In this document: positions 44,312 through 53,879 of the stretch, piece by piece
Layout: every line of letters begins with the position of its first letter
Position numbering within the stretch: the first letter of the stretch is position 1
NCBI RefSeq assembly: GCF_006539565.1
Contig: NZ_BJNG01000015.1
Location: forward strand, 186,001-250,000
Direction of reading: 5' to 3'
Origin: Pseudonocardia hydrocarbonoxydans
Lineage (GTDB): Bacteria; Actinomycetota; Actinomycetes; Mycobacteriales; Pseudonocardiaceae
DNA: 64,000 bases
Position numbers and translations under genes: made by a program
Notes under the pieces: model-generated
The model's input: the letters and a program-made list of their open reading frames with translations, nothing else
Databases searched by the model: none
Told to the model about the DNA's origin: nothing

Positions 44312-47300
44312 TCAGGCGCGCAGCCGCAGACCCTTGGGGGTGACCCGGAACCCGGCCTCGGTGAGCACCTCGGCCAGCTCGGACCCCAGCGACCCGACCC
44401 CGTCGGCCTTCTCCACGGCCAGCGAACCCAGCCAGCCCTCGTGCACCGCACCGGCGAGTGCCTGCGCGGCGGCCGTCAGCTCGGCATGCTCGGCGGTGAA
44501 CGACAGCAGCGACCGGCCGCCCCGCTCGACGTAGAGCGCGGGCGCCCCCTCGACGAGCACCACCAGTGCGCCCGCCTTGCGCCCGGGACGGTGCTTCGTG
44601 TCGCCGACCGTGTCGGGCCACGGCAGCGCCGCCCCGTAGGGCTGGGCCGGATCGGCCGCGGCGAGCACCACCCGGGAGAGCCCACCCTCCTCGCTCGCCG
44701 CGCCGTCGGGCCGCGACATCGCCCGCAGCCGGTCGATCGCGCCCGGCACCGCGAACTGCGCCGCCCCCAGCCCCTCGACGACGTAGCCGCGGCGCGCGCG
44801 GCCGGAATCCTCCATGGCCCGCAGCACCCGGTAGACCGCGGCGAACCCGCCCACCACCCGCTCGGTGCCCAGCGCTCCGCGGGTGAGCACCCCGTGCCGC
44901 TCCAGGAAGGCCTCCGCGCGGGCGTGGGCGCGACGGGTGGCGTCGGGCTCCGGCGCCACGGCGCGCGCCCACCGCCCGCCCACCGACGGCGGCCCGCCGC
45001 GGCTGGGCATCGCCGGGCGCCCGGCGCGGAGCTGCGCGTACCGCCCGCGCGACGCCGTGCGCCGGGTGCGGTGCGCCCCGCCCCGACCGCCGGAGAGCCG
45101 CGCCCGCAGCGGGCCGAGCGTGTCGTTCGTGAGCAGGCCCGCCCAGACCAGGTCCCAGACGGCGGTCACCACGGCGTCGTCGCCCGGGGCGGCCTCGCCG
45201 TCGTCGACCAGCGTGCGGCCTGCACGGTCGGCGAGCTCCCGGAAGAACAGCGCGCCGCCGCCGTCGAGGGCCCCGAGCAGGGCGCGGTGCAGCGGGGCGT
45301 CGGCGACGTCGGTCTCGGGCTCGGGGAGCAGCAGGTCGGCGACGTCGGCCGGGGCGATCGCGAGCCAGCCGTCGCTGCCGGCCAGCGGACCGCACCCGGT
45401 CCAGGTGACCTCGCCCGCCGCCGTGAGCTCGTCGAGCAGGGCCGGGGTGTAGCCGGGCAACCGGGCCGGCAGGATCAGCGACTCCAGCGCGCTCGCCGGC
45501 AGCGGGGCCCCGGCCAGCTGCTCGACGACGCCGAGCACGTCCTCCGCGCCCGGCGCGCGCCGCATCCGGCCGCGCCGCCCGTCCTCGGCCCCGGTGCGCA
45601 CTCCCTGCCAGGCTGGCAGGAACCGGCCCAGCGCCCGCTGCTCCACCGGCTCGACCTCGGCCCGCAGCCGGGCCAGCGATCCGCGCCGCAACCGCCGCAG
45701 CACCTCGGCGTCGCAGTACTCGATGCCGTCGGCGCCCGGGCGCAGCTCGCCGCGGACGACCCGGCCCGAGCCCACCAGCCGGTCGAGCACACCCGCCACG
45801 ACGGCGACGCCGAGCCCGAAGCGGGCCGCGCAGTCGGCCGCGGCGAACGGGCCGTGGGTGCGCGCGTAGCGCAGGACGAGGTCGCCCAGCGGGTCGGCCA
45901 CCGGCTCGGTGAACGCCTCCGGCACGCCGACGGGGAGCGCGGCACCGAGCGCGTCGCGCACCCGGCCTGCGTCCTCGATGGCGAGCCAGCGCTCCTGGCC
46001 GCCGACGCGTACCCGGATCGCGCGGCGGGCGGACTCCAGCTCCGCGAGCCACTCCGGTGCGACCCCGCGGGCGGCGGCCTCCTCGGTGGTCAGGTCGCCG
46101 AGGAAGCGCAGCAGGTCGGCCGCGCCCTCGGCGTCGCGGGCGTGCCGGTCCTCGCTGAGGCGCTGCAGCGAGGCCTCCACCTCGGCCAGCACCTCGGGGT
46201 CGAGCAGCTCCCGGATCGCCTCGGACCCCAGCAGCTCGGCGAGCAGGGTGGAGTCCAGTGCCAGCGCCGCGGCGCGGCGCTCGGCCAGCGGGGCGTCGGC
46301 CTCGTAGAGGAACATCCCGACGTAGCCGAACAGCAGGCTCCGCGCGAACGGCGACGGCGCCGGGGTGACGACCTCGACGACCTGCACCTTCCGCCCCTGC
46401 ACGTCGGCCATCAGGGAGCGCAGCCCCGGCAGGTCGTAGACGTCCTGCACGCACTCGCGCATCGCCTCGAGCGTGACGGGGAACTGCTCGTAGCGGCCCG
46501 CCACCGCCAGCAGCTGCGCCGAGCGTTGCCGCTGCTGCCACAGGGGCGCCCGCCGCTTGGGGTCGCGGCGGGGCAGCAGCAGCGACCGTGCCGCGCACTC
46601 GCGGAAGCGGGACGCGTACAGCGAGGACCCGCCCAGCTCCGCGACGACGATCTGCTCGACCTCGGCCGGGTCGAGCAGCACGTCCTCCGCGGTGGGCACG
46701 ACCTCGGCACCGGAGTCGTCGACGGCGTCGGGCAGGCGCAGCACGATCCCGTCGTCGCCCGCCGACGCCTGGCACTCCACGCCCCGCCGCTCCCGCATCC
46801 GCGCGGAGATCGCCAGCGACCACGGCCCGTTGACCTGGCGCCCGAACGGGGAGTGCACGACCAGGCGCCAGTCGCCCAGCTCGTCGCGGAAGCGCTCGAC
46901 GAGGATCGTGCGGTCGCTCGGGACGTGGCGGGTGGCGTCGCGCTGCTCGTGCAGGTAGGCGAGCAGGTTGTCGATCGCCCACTCGTCGAGGCCCGCCGCA
47001 GCGGCCCGGGCCCGCGCGTCGACGTCGGGCAACGCCGACATCTCCCGCACGAACGCCCCCACGGCCCGCCCGAGCTCGAGCGGGCGGCCGATCGACTCGC
47101 CCTTCCAGAACGGCATCCGGGCGGGCACCCCGGGTGCGGGGGTGACGATCACCCGGTCGTGGGTGATGTCCTCCACCCGCCAGCTCGACGTGCCGAGCAG
47201 GAACGTGTCGCCGACCCGTGACTCGTAGACCATCTCCTCGTCGAGCTCGCCCACCCGCGACCCGGCGCCGTCGGCCCCGCCGGGCGTCATGACCGTGAAC

Positions 47301-48979
47301 AGCCCGCGGTCGGGGATGGTGCCCCCGGAGGTGACGGCGAGCCGCTGCGCGCCGGGCCGCCCGGCCAGTGTGTCGGTGACGCGGTCCCAGGTGATCCGCG
47401 CGCGCAGCTCCCCGAACTCCTCCGACGGGTAGCGCCCGGCCAGCATGTCGAGCACCGAGTGCAGCGCGGAGTCGGGCAGCGCGGCGAACGGCGCGGCCCG
47501 GCGCACGACGCGGGTGAGGTCGTCGAGCGCCCACGGCTCGAGCGCGACCATCGCGACGATCTGCTGGGCCAGGACGTCGAGCGGGTTGCGCGGGTAGCGC
47601 ATCGACTCGATGGCGCCGGCCGTCATCCGCTCGGCCACCACCGCGCAGGACACGAGATCCCCGCGGAACTTCGGGAACACGACGCCGGTGGAGACCGCGC
47701 CGACCTGGTGCCCGGCCCGGCCCACCCGCTGCAGCCCGGACGCCACGCTCGGTGGGGCCTCCACCTGCACGACGAGGTCGACCGCGCCCATGTCGATGCC
47801 CAGCTCCAGGCTGGAGGTGGCCACCACGCACGGCAGCAGCCCGGCCTTGAGCTCCTCCTCCACGAGCGTGCGCTGCTCGCGCGACATCGACCCGTGGTGC
47901 GCCTTCGCCACGACCGGCGGCGCCCCGCTCCCGACGCCGGACTGCCCGACGGCCTCTGCGGGGAACGGCGCGTCGAGGTCGGGCAGCTCGCCCTCGACCT
48001 CCTCGGCCGCCAGCTCGTTGAGCTTGGACGTCAGCCGCTCGGCGAGGCGCCGGGAGTTGGAGAACACGATCGTGGACCGGTGCGCCCGCACCAGCTCCAG
48101 CAGGCGGCGCTCCACCGCGGGCCAGATCGAGGGGCGCTGCGCGGTGCCCGCCGCCGACCCGATGACCTCCTCGTCGGAGCTGCCCGGCGCGGGCCGCTCG
48201 TCGAGCGCGGCCAGATCGGGCACCGGGACCTCGACGGTGACCTCGATGGTCTTGGGGATCGACGGCTGCACGATCTCCACCGGGCGTGCACCGGCCAGGA
48301 ACGTGGACACCTCGTCGATCGGCCGGACCGTGGCGGACAGGCCGATGCGCTGGGCGGGCTGCCTCGGGTGTGGGTGTCCCGCATCGGTGGAGCGCAGCTC
48401 GTCGAGCCGCTCCAGGGACAGGGCCAGGTGCGCGCCGCGCTTGGTGCCGGCCACGGCGTGTACCTCGTCGAGGATCACGGTCTCGACGCCCTTGAGCGAC
48501 TCCCGCGCCGCCGAGGTGAGCAGCAGGAACAGCGACTCCGGCGTGGTGACCAGCACATCGGGCGGGGTGCGGGCGAAGGCGCGCCGCTCGTCGGCCGGGG
48601 TGTCGCCGGTGCGCATCCCGACCGTGACGTCGGGGACCGCGTGCCCCAGCCGCTGCGCCGCCTGCCGGATGCCGGCGAGCGGGGAGCGCAGGTTGCGCTG
48701 CACGTCGACCGCCAGTGCCTTGAGCGGCGAGACGTACAGCACCCGGCAGCGGTGCTTCGGCTCGTCGGGGACCGGAGTGGACGCCAGCCGGTCGAGCGCC
48801 CAGAGGAACGCCGCCAGCGTCTTGCCCGATCCCGTGGGGGCGACGACGAGCGCGTGCCGCCCGGCCTGCGCGGCGCTCCAGGCCCCCTCCTGGGCCGCGG
48901 TGGGCGCGGCGAAGGCCCCCGTGAACCAGTCACGGGTGGCGGGGGAGAACCCGTCGAGCGCGGTCATGGTCTCCATCAT
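44312..48979 (-). CDS. lhr: Large Lhr-type ATP-dependent helicase
   Basis: 1555 residues. Walker A VVAPTGSGKTLAAFLW, DEVH box VILDEVHAVAGTKRG, motif III LSATVRP, motif VI RVGRAGHQVG, then the long Lhr-Core winged-helix and beta-barrel region and a C-terminal extension of several hundred residues, the usual Lhr size. Lhr is an ssDNA-dependent DNA/RNA-DNA helicase in DNA repair. I start at 48979; starts at 48997 and 48967 are also in frame. The 5' end overlaps the 3' end of the EamA gene. Confidence 0.93.
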   Translation of the reverse strand: MMETMTALDGFSPATRDWFTGAFAAPTAAQEGAWSAAQAGRHALVVAPTGSGKTLAAFLWALDRLASTPVPDEPKHRCRVLYVSPLKALAVDVQRNLRSPLAGIRQAAQRLGHAVPDVTVGMRTGDTPADERRAFARTPPDVLVTTPESLFLLLTSAARESLKGVETVILDEVHAVAGTKRGAHLALSLERLDELRSTDAGHPHPRQPAQRIGLSATVRPIDEVSTFLAGARPVEIVQPSIPKTIEVTVEVPVPDLAALDERPAPGSSDEEVIGSAAGTAQRPSIWPAVERRLLELVRAHRSTIVFSNSRRLAERLTSKLNELAAEEVEGELPDLDAPFPAEAVGQSGVGSGAPPVVAKAHHGSMSREQRTLVEEELKAGLLPCVVATSSLELGIDMGAVDLVVQVEAPPSVASGLQRVGRAGHQVGAVSTGVVFPKFRGDLVSCAVVAERMTAGAIESMRYPRNPLDVLAQQIVAMVALEPWALDDLTRVVRRAAPFAALPDSALHSVLDMLAGRYPSEEFGELRARITWDRVTDTLAGRPGAQRLAVTSGGTIPDRGLFTVMTPGGADGAGSRVGELDEEMVYESRVGDTFLLGTSSWRVEDITHDRVIVTPAPGVPARMPFWKGESIGRPLELGRAVGAFVREMSALPDVDARARAAAAGLDEWAIDNLLAYLHEQRDATRHVPSDRTILVERFRDELGDWRLVVHSPFGRQVNGPWSLAISARMRERRGVECQASAGDDGIVLRLPDAVDDSGAEVVPTAEDVLLDPAEVEQIVVAELGGSSLYASRFRECAARSLLLPRRDPKRRAPLWQQRQRSAQLLAVAGRYEQFPVTLEAMRECVQDVYDLPGLRSLMADVQGRKVQVVEVVTPAPSPFARSLLFGYVGMFLYEADAPLAERRAAALALDSTLLAELLGSEAIRELLDPEVLAEVEASLQRLSEDRHARDAEGAADLLRFLGDLTTEEAAARGVAPEWLAELESARRAIRVRVGGQERWLAIEDAGRVRDALGAALPVGVPEAFTEPVADPLGDLVLRYARTHGPFAAADCAARFGLGVAVVAGVLDRLVGSGRVVRGELRPGADGIEYCDAEVLRRLRRGSLARLRAEVEPVEQRALGRFLPAWQGVRTGAEDGRRGRMRRAPGAEDVLGVVEQLAGAPLPASALESLILPARLPGYTPALLDELTAAGEVTWTGCGPLAGSDGWLAIAPADVADLLLPEPETDVADAPLHRALLGALDGGGALFFRELADRAGRTLVDDGEAAPGDDAVVTAVWDLVWAGLLTNDTLGPLRARLSGGRGGAHRTRRTASRGRYAQLRAGRPAMPSRGGPPSVGGRWARAVAPEPDATRRAHARAEAFLERHGVLTRGALGTERVVGGFAAVYRVLRAMEDSGRARRGYVVEGLGAAQFAVPGAIDRLRAMSRPDGAASEEGGLSRVVLAAADPAQPYGAALPWPDTVGDTKHRPGRKAGALVVLVEGAPALYVERGGRSLLSFTAEHAELTAAAQALAGAVHEGWLGSLAVEKADGVGSLGSELAEVLTEAGFRVTPKGLRLRA

Positions 48980-49868
48980 GCGCCGGGGGTCCGACACTTT
49001 CCCGCGGGCGCCCGAGCAGCACCAGCCCGACGCCGACCGCGCACGCCGCCGCGCCCGGCCACGCCAGCGCCCCCGGGACCTCCCCGAACATCAGGAACGC
49101 CCACACCGCCGTGACCGGAGGGGTGAGGTAGAGCAGCGTGCTCACCCGCAGCGCGCCGCTCCGGCCCAGCACGACCAGGTAGGCCCCGTACCCGCCGAAG
49201 GACGACAGCAGCACCGTCCAGGCGACGGCCCACCAGAACGCCGGATCCGCGGGCGGCACGAGGTCCCCCGTCCCCCCGGCGACCGCGACGAACAGCGCCG
49301 CCGCCGTCGCCGTCTGCATCGTCAGCGACTGCAGCGGCGTCTCCGGGGCGCGCATCCGGCGCTGCAGCACCGTGCCCGCGGTGAGCGCGAGCATCCCGCC
49401 CACGGGCAGCAGGTAGGCCCACCCCGGCGCGGTGCCGCCGCCCACGTCCCCCGCCACGACCCAGACGACGCCGACCAGCCCGATCGCCAGCCCCGCGCGC
49501 TGGCGCCCCGTCGTCCGCTCGCCCAGCAGCGGGCCCCCGACGGCCGCGACGAGCAGCGGCTGCACCGCCGCGACCAGCGCCGCGGTCCCGGCCGGCACGC
49601 CGAGCCCCACCCCGGACACGATCCCGCCCAGGTAGAGGACCTGGACCAGGACGCCCAGCCCGGCCTGGCGCCGCCACGCGCCGGGCGCGGCCGGCCGGTG
49701 CAGCACCGCGGCCACCAGCCCCAGCAGCAGCGCGGCGACCGCGTAGCGCCACGCCAGCAGCGTCAGCGCGGGTGCGGTCCGGGTGCCCAGCTCGGCCCCG
49801 ACGAAGCCCGAGCTCCACAGCACCACCAGTGCGGCCGCCGCGAGGGCGTCGATCCGTCGGTTCGTCAC
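48930..49868 (-). CDS. EamA/DMT family transporter
   Basis: 312 residues with about ten TM helices: LVVLWSSGFVGAELGTRTAP in the first helix and the second-half LYLTPPVTAVWAFLMFGEVP are standard EamA (YedA/RhaT-like) features. GTG start. Divergent from a TetR regulator with a shared operator, so it is probably a TetR-repressed exporter. Overlaps the start of lhr by about 50 bp on the same strand. Confidence 0.87.
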   Translation of the reverse strand: MTNRRIDALAAAALVVLWSSGFVGAELGTRTAPALTLLAWRYAVAALLLGLVAAVLHRPAAPGAWRRQAGLGVLVQVLYLGGIVSGVGLGVPAGTAALVAAVQPLLVAAVGGPLLGERTTGRQRAGLAIGLVGVVWVVAGDVGGGTAPGWAYLLPVGGMLALTAGTVLQRRMRAPETPLQSLTMQTATAAALFVAVAGGTGDLVPPADPAFWWAVAWTVLLSSFGGYGAYLVVLGRSGALRVSTLLYLTPPVTAVWAFLMFGEVPGALAWPGAAACAVGVGLVLLGRPRESVGPPAHDGDHDRARRVLPRHP

Positions 49869-49883
49869 CGGCTCGACGTAACC

Positions 49884-49897
49884 ATACCGGTCGGTAT
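49884..49897. promoter_or_regulatory. TetR-type operator between EamA and TetR genes
   Basis: ATACCGGTCGGTAT has 6-bp perfect arms (ATACCG/CGGTAT) around GT, a typical TetR/AcrR operator, centred in the 63-bp divergent promoter region. Confidence 0.75.
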
Positions 49898-49931
49898 ACT
49901 CGCAGTGTCCCGCCGACGGAAGGTCCCCACC

Positions 49932-50477
49932 GTGCCCGACCCGCTCGACCCCGGACCCCCGCTGACCGCCGCGGGGGAGCGCCTCGCCGTCGCCGCGTCG
50001 GAGCTGTTCTACCGACACGGGATCCGCGCCGTCGGCGTCGACCTCGTCGCCGAGCACGCCGGTACGACGAAGAAGACGCTCTACGACCGCTTCGGCTCGA
50101 AGGACGCCCTCGTCGCGCTGTACCTGCGCCGCCGCGCCCGCACCTGGCAGGCGTTCCTGGCCGAGCGCACCCGGGGCGACGGTTCGGTGCTCGCCGTGTT
50201 CGACGCGCTCGACGCCTGGCTCGTCACCCAGGACCGCGGCTGCGCCTTCGTCAACGCCTACGCCGAGATCGGCGGCACCGACCATCCCGGGGTGGCCGTC
50301 GTGCGGGCGGAGAAGGAGTGGATGCGGGAGCTGTTCGCGGGCCTGGCCGGCGACGCCGGGCTCGGCGCACAGCTGCACCTGCTCTTCGAGGGCGCGACCG
50401 TCATGGTCACCGCGGGCGGGCAGCCGGACGCCGTCGTGCGGGCCCGGGAGGCCGCCCGGGCGCTGCTCGGGGTTTGA
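49932..50477 (+). CDS. TetR/AcrR family transcriptional repressor
   Basis: 181 residues. N-terminal HTH (RAVGVDLVAEHAGTTKKTLY followed by DRFGSKDALVALYL) and a helical ligand domain with C-terminal TetR_C-like segment (RGCAFVNAYAEIGG). Most likely controls the divergent EamA transporter through the palindrome at 49884. Confidence 0.88.
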   Translation: MPDPLDPGPPLTAAGERLAVAASELFYRHGIRAVGVDLVAEHAGTTKKTLYDRFGSKDALVALYLRRRARTWQAFLAERTRGDGSVLAVFDALDAWLVTQDRGCAFVNAYAEIGGTDHPGVAVVRAEKEWMRELFAGLAGDAGLGAQLHLLFEGATVMVTAGGQPDAVVRAREAARALLGV

Positions 50478-50532
50478 CCACCGCTCCGACCGGGAACGTA
50501 GCCGCGACCGAAACCGACAGGAGCCCACCACC

Positions 50533-51036
50533 ATGCCCGACGTCGTCCGCCTCATCCTCGACGACCACGAGTCATTCCGCGCCCGCTTCGCCGAGCTGGA
50601 GAAGCTGCACGACGACGCCACCGCGGCCGCCGCGATCTGGGCGCCGCTGGCGGCCGAGCTCGAGGTGCACGCCACGGCCGAGGAGAAGTTCTTCTACCCG
50701 CAGCTCCTCGAGCGCGTCGACGACATGGAGGACGAGACCGAGGACGCCGTCGGCGACCACGACGACATCCGCAAGGGCATCCGGCGCGCCGCGGCCGCCG
50801 ACCTAGGCAGCGACGAGTGGTGGGCCGGGATCAGGGACGCCCAGGAGGCCAACGACCACCACCTGGCCGAGGAGGAGCGCGACGACCTGGCGCCGTTCCT
50901 GGAGAAGACCTCGCTCGAGGTCCGCAACCAGGTCGGGGAGAAGTTCGCGGCGTTCAAGAGGGAGCACGCCCACGGGGCCGGGCTCGACTACTCCGACACC
51001 GGCGCCGAGGAGTACATGGAGGAGCACACCTCCTAG
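50533..51036 (+). CDS. Hemerythrin HHE domain protein
   Basis: 167 residues. Di-iron ligands visible: His12 (DDHESFR), His46 and Glu50 (EVHATAEEKFFYP), His76 (VGDHDDI), His109/110 with Glu114 (NDHHLAEEERDD). Cytoplasmic, binds O2 or NO, or senses redox state. AGGAG 9 nt before the ATG. Confidence 0.88.
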   Translation: MPDVVRLILDDHESFRARFAELEKLHDDATAAAAIWAPLAAELEVHATAEEKFFYPQLLERVDDMEDETEDAVGDHDDIRKGIRRAAAADLGSDEWWAGIRDAQEANDHHLAEEERDDLAPFLEKTSLEVRNQVGEKFAAFKREHAHGAGLDYSDTGAEEYMEEHTS

Positions 51037-51045
51037 ATCCTCAGG

Positions 51046-51065
51046 CCTGGGCCCTCGGGCCCGGG
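51046..51065. terminator. Hairpin between convergent genes
   Basis: CCTGGGCCC pairs with GGGCCCGGG (one G-T pair) around TC. Flanked by two copies of TCCTCAG (51038 and 51066). Between the hemerythrin stop and the stop of the 40-residue gene, so likely a bidirectional terminator. Confidence 0.6.
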
Positions 51066-51068
51066 TCC

Positions 51069-51191
51069 TCAGCGCCCGCGGTTCTGCCACCACCAGCGCA
51101 GCAGCAGCGTCAGCGACGTCAGCAGCATCATCAGCACGACGAGCTGCCCGAGCGGCGACGAGAAGCCGGTGGGATCGCCCGAATAGTCCAT
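51069..51191 (-). CDS. 40-residue single-pass membrane protein
   Basis: ATG-started frame of 40 residues: a short polar head (MDYSGDPTGFSSP), one hydrophobic helix (LGQLVVLMMLLTSLTLLLRW) and a Trp/Arg end (WWWQNRGR). GGGAGG lies about 13 nt upstream. It is shorter than usual gene-finder limits but has the strongest TM prediction of any short frame in this gap. Function unknown. Confidence 0.5.
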   Translation of the reverse strand: MDYSGDPTGFSSPLGQLVVLMMLLTSLTLLLRWWWQNRGR

Positions 51192-51312
51192 ATCGACGAG
51201 GCTACCTCCCGCGCCGTCCGGTCGTCCCGGACGACGGGACGGCGCGGCGCTCCGCCGTCGACGGACGGGCCGCCCGACGTCCTCCGACGGCGCCGTGGCC
51301 TAGCGTGGGGGT

Positions 51313-51507
51313 GTGCGACTGACGCAGTTCCGTGAGCTCATGGAGGGGGAGTTCGGTGCCGCGCGCGCCGCCTCACTGGCCCGTGACCACGTGTTCGCCG
51401 AGCTCGGCGACCGCACGGTGGAGCAGGCGCTGGAGTCCGGCCACGACGCCCGCGAGGTGTGGCGGGTCGTCTGTGCGGCCTACGACGTGCCCCCCTCGCG
51501 GCAGTAG
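51313..51507 (+). CDS. DUF3046 protein
   Basis: 64 residues: [20 protein letters not shown], and [23 protein letters not shown]3046 genes sit directly upstream of recA throughout actinobacteria (Rv2738c type). TAGCGT ends 6 nt before the GTG (leaderless). Function unknown. Confidence 0.9.
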   Translation: MRLTQFRELMEGEFGAARAASLARDHVFAELGDRTVEQALESGHDAREVWRVVCAAYDVPPSRQ

Positions 51508-51557
51508 ATCCGCCGTCCGGCGCGCGATCCTGGCCGCCGGGCGTGTCGACGTCGCGA

Positions 51558-51573
51558 TCGAACAGGTGTTCGC
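51558..51573. promoter_or_regulatory. LexA SOS box upstream of recA
   Basis: TCGAACAGGTGTTCGC differs by one base from the mycobacterial SOS box TCGAACN4GTTCGA. A TAGTGT -10 box follows at once (51574-51579), so LexA would block the distal recA promoter. Confidence 0.85.
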
Positions 51574-51630
51574 TAGTGTGTTGTCCACATCGCGTGGTGG
51601 CCGTCCACAGTTCCGGACCTCGCCCGCGGA

Positions 51631-51653
51631 TTGTCGGTGGTCGCCCCTACCGT
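51631..51653 (+). promoter_or_regulatory. PafBC-type (RecA-NDp) promoter of recA
   Basis: TTGTCGGTG, 8 bases, TACCGT: an exact match to the RecA-independent DNA-damage promoter TTGTCRGTG-N8-TANNNT known from mycobacteria, about 50 bases before the recA start. Confidence 0.85.
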
Positions 51654-51703
51654 CGACGTCGACACCTCTCCAAGACCGACACGACCACGATGTGGAGCCG
51701 GCG

Positions 51704-52741
<1,038 letters not shown>

Positions 52742-52743
52742 GC

Positions 52744-53874
52744 GTGGGCGGCGACCCGCGCCGGGTCGCCGGGTTCGAGCGGCCCGGGCCGGCCACCGGT
52801 CCGGCCGTCGAGGCCCGGTTCGACGCGATCGGCGGTGACGGCCCGGCCGCCGCCCCCGTCGCGACGTTCGCCGGGCTCGGGACGGGGGAGGACCCCGACC
52901 GCACCACCGCCGGGGCGGGCCCCGATGGCGATCCCGCCGCAGACGATCCCGGAGCCCCGGACGGCCCACCGGCCGCGGTCGCGCGGCTCGGCGAGGCCGG
53001 CGGCGCGGATCCGGCGGTCGCCGTCGCCGAGCTGGACGTGCCGGACGCGCCGGGCGCGTCCCGGGGCACGGCCGTGCGGACGGCGCGCCTCGGTGCGGGC
53101 GGACGTGGCCGGGTGGCGCCGGGCGGCGGACGGGCCGCGCCCGAACCGGATGCCGAGGAGGGCACACGGGGCGGCAGGCGCCCGCGGCGGCGCGCCGGCA
53201 CCCGGCCGGGGCCACCCGACACCGACCGGCCCGCGGGTCCCGGCCCCGAGCGCGGCGGCGACCGCCCGTCGCAGCCGGAACCCGCCGACGCGGCCGGGGA
53301 GGGCCGGCCGCGCGACGGCGCCCGTCGCGGCTGGGGGCCGAAGCAGATCGACCCCGACGCCGACCCGCTGGTCGCGGCCCGGGAGATCTGCCTGCGGCTG
53401 CTCACCGACCGGGCCCGCACCCGGCACGAGCTGGCCCGGGCCCTGGCGCAGCGCGGCGTGCCCGACGACGCCGCCGAGTCGGTGCTGAGCCGGTTCGACG
53501 AGGTCGGCCTGATCGACGACGCCGCCTTCGCCGGCCAGTACGTGCGTTCCCGCCACAGCTACCGCGGCCTCTCGCGGCGGGCGATCGCGATGGAGCTGCG
53601 GCGCAAGGGCGTCGACGACGAGGTGGCGGGGGAGGCGCTGGAGGAGGTCGATCCCGCGTCGGAGGAACAGCGCGCCCGCGAGCTGGTCGACCGCAAGCTG
53701 CGCACCGTGCCCGCCGACACCCCGGAGCAGCGCCGCAAGGCGGTCAACCGGTTGGTCGGCATGCTCGCCCGCAAGGGTTACGGCGGCGGGGTCGCCTACC
53801 GGGTGGTCCGGGAGGCGCTCGCGGCGCACGGGGCCGACGCCGAGGAGCTCGGCGACGACCACGTCCCCGACTGA
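52744..53874 (+). CDS. recX: RecX regulator with long disordered N-terminus
   Basis: 376 residues. The RecX three-helix repeats occupy residues ~205-370 (ICLRLLTDRARTRHELARAL, FDEVGLIDDAAFAGQYVRSR, GLSRRAIAMELRRKGVDD). The first ~200 residues are Pro/Gly/Asp/Arg-rich, low complexity, without a known domain. Usual RecX is 150-270 residues. Limits RecA filament growth. Starts 2 bp after recA, so co-translated. Confidence 0.92.
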   Translation: MGGDPRRVAGFERPGPATGPAVEARFDAIGGDGPAAAPVATFAGLGTGEDPDRTTAGAGPDGDPAADDPGAPDGPPAAVARLGEAGGADPAVAVAELDVPDAPGASRGTAVRTARLGAGGRGRVAPGGGRAAPEPDAEEGTRGGRRPRRRAGTRPGPPDTDRPAGPGPERGGDRPSQPEPADAAGEGRPRDGARRGWGPKQIDPDADPLVAAREICLRLLTDRARTRHELARALAQRGVPDDAAESVLSRFDEVGLIDDAAFAGQYVRSRHSYRGLSRRAIAMELRRKGVDDEVAGEALEEVDPASEEQRARELVDRKLRTVPADTPEQRRKAVNRLVGMLARKGYGGGVAYRVVREALAAHGADAEELGDDHVPD

Positions 53875-53879
53875 GCCGG

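Noticed and set aside
43809..47831. A 1340-codon minus-strand frame inside lhr and yidD
   Set aside because: Arg/Gly-rich shadow frame; lhr helicase motifs lie in a different phase.
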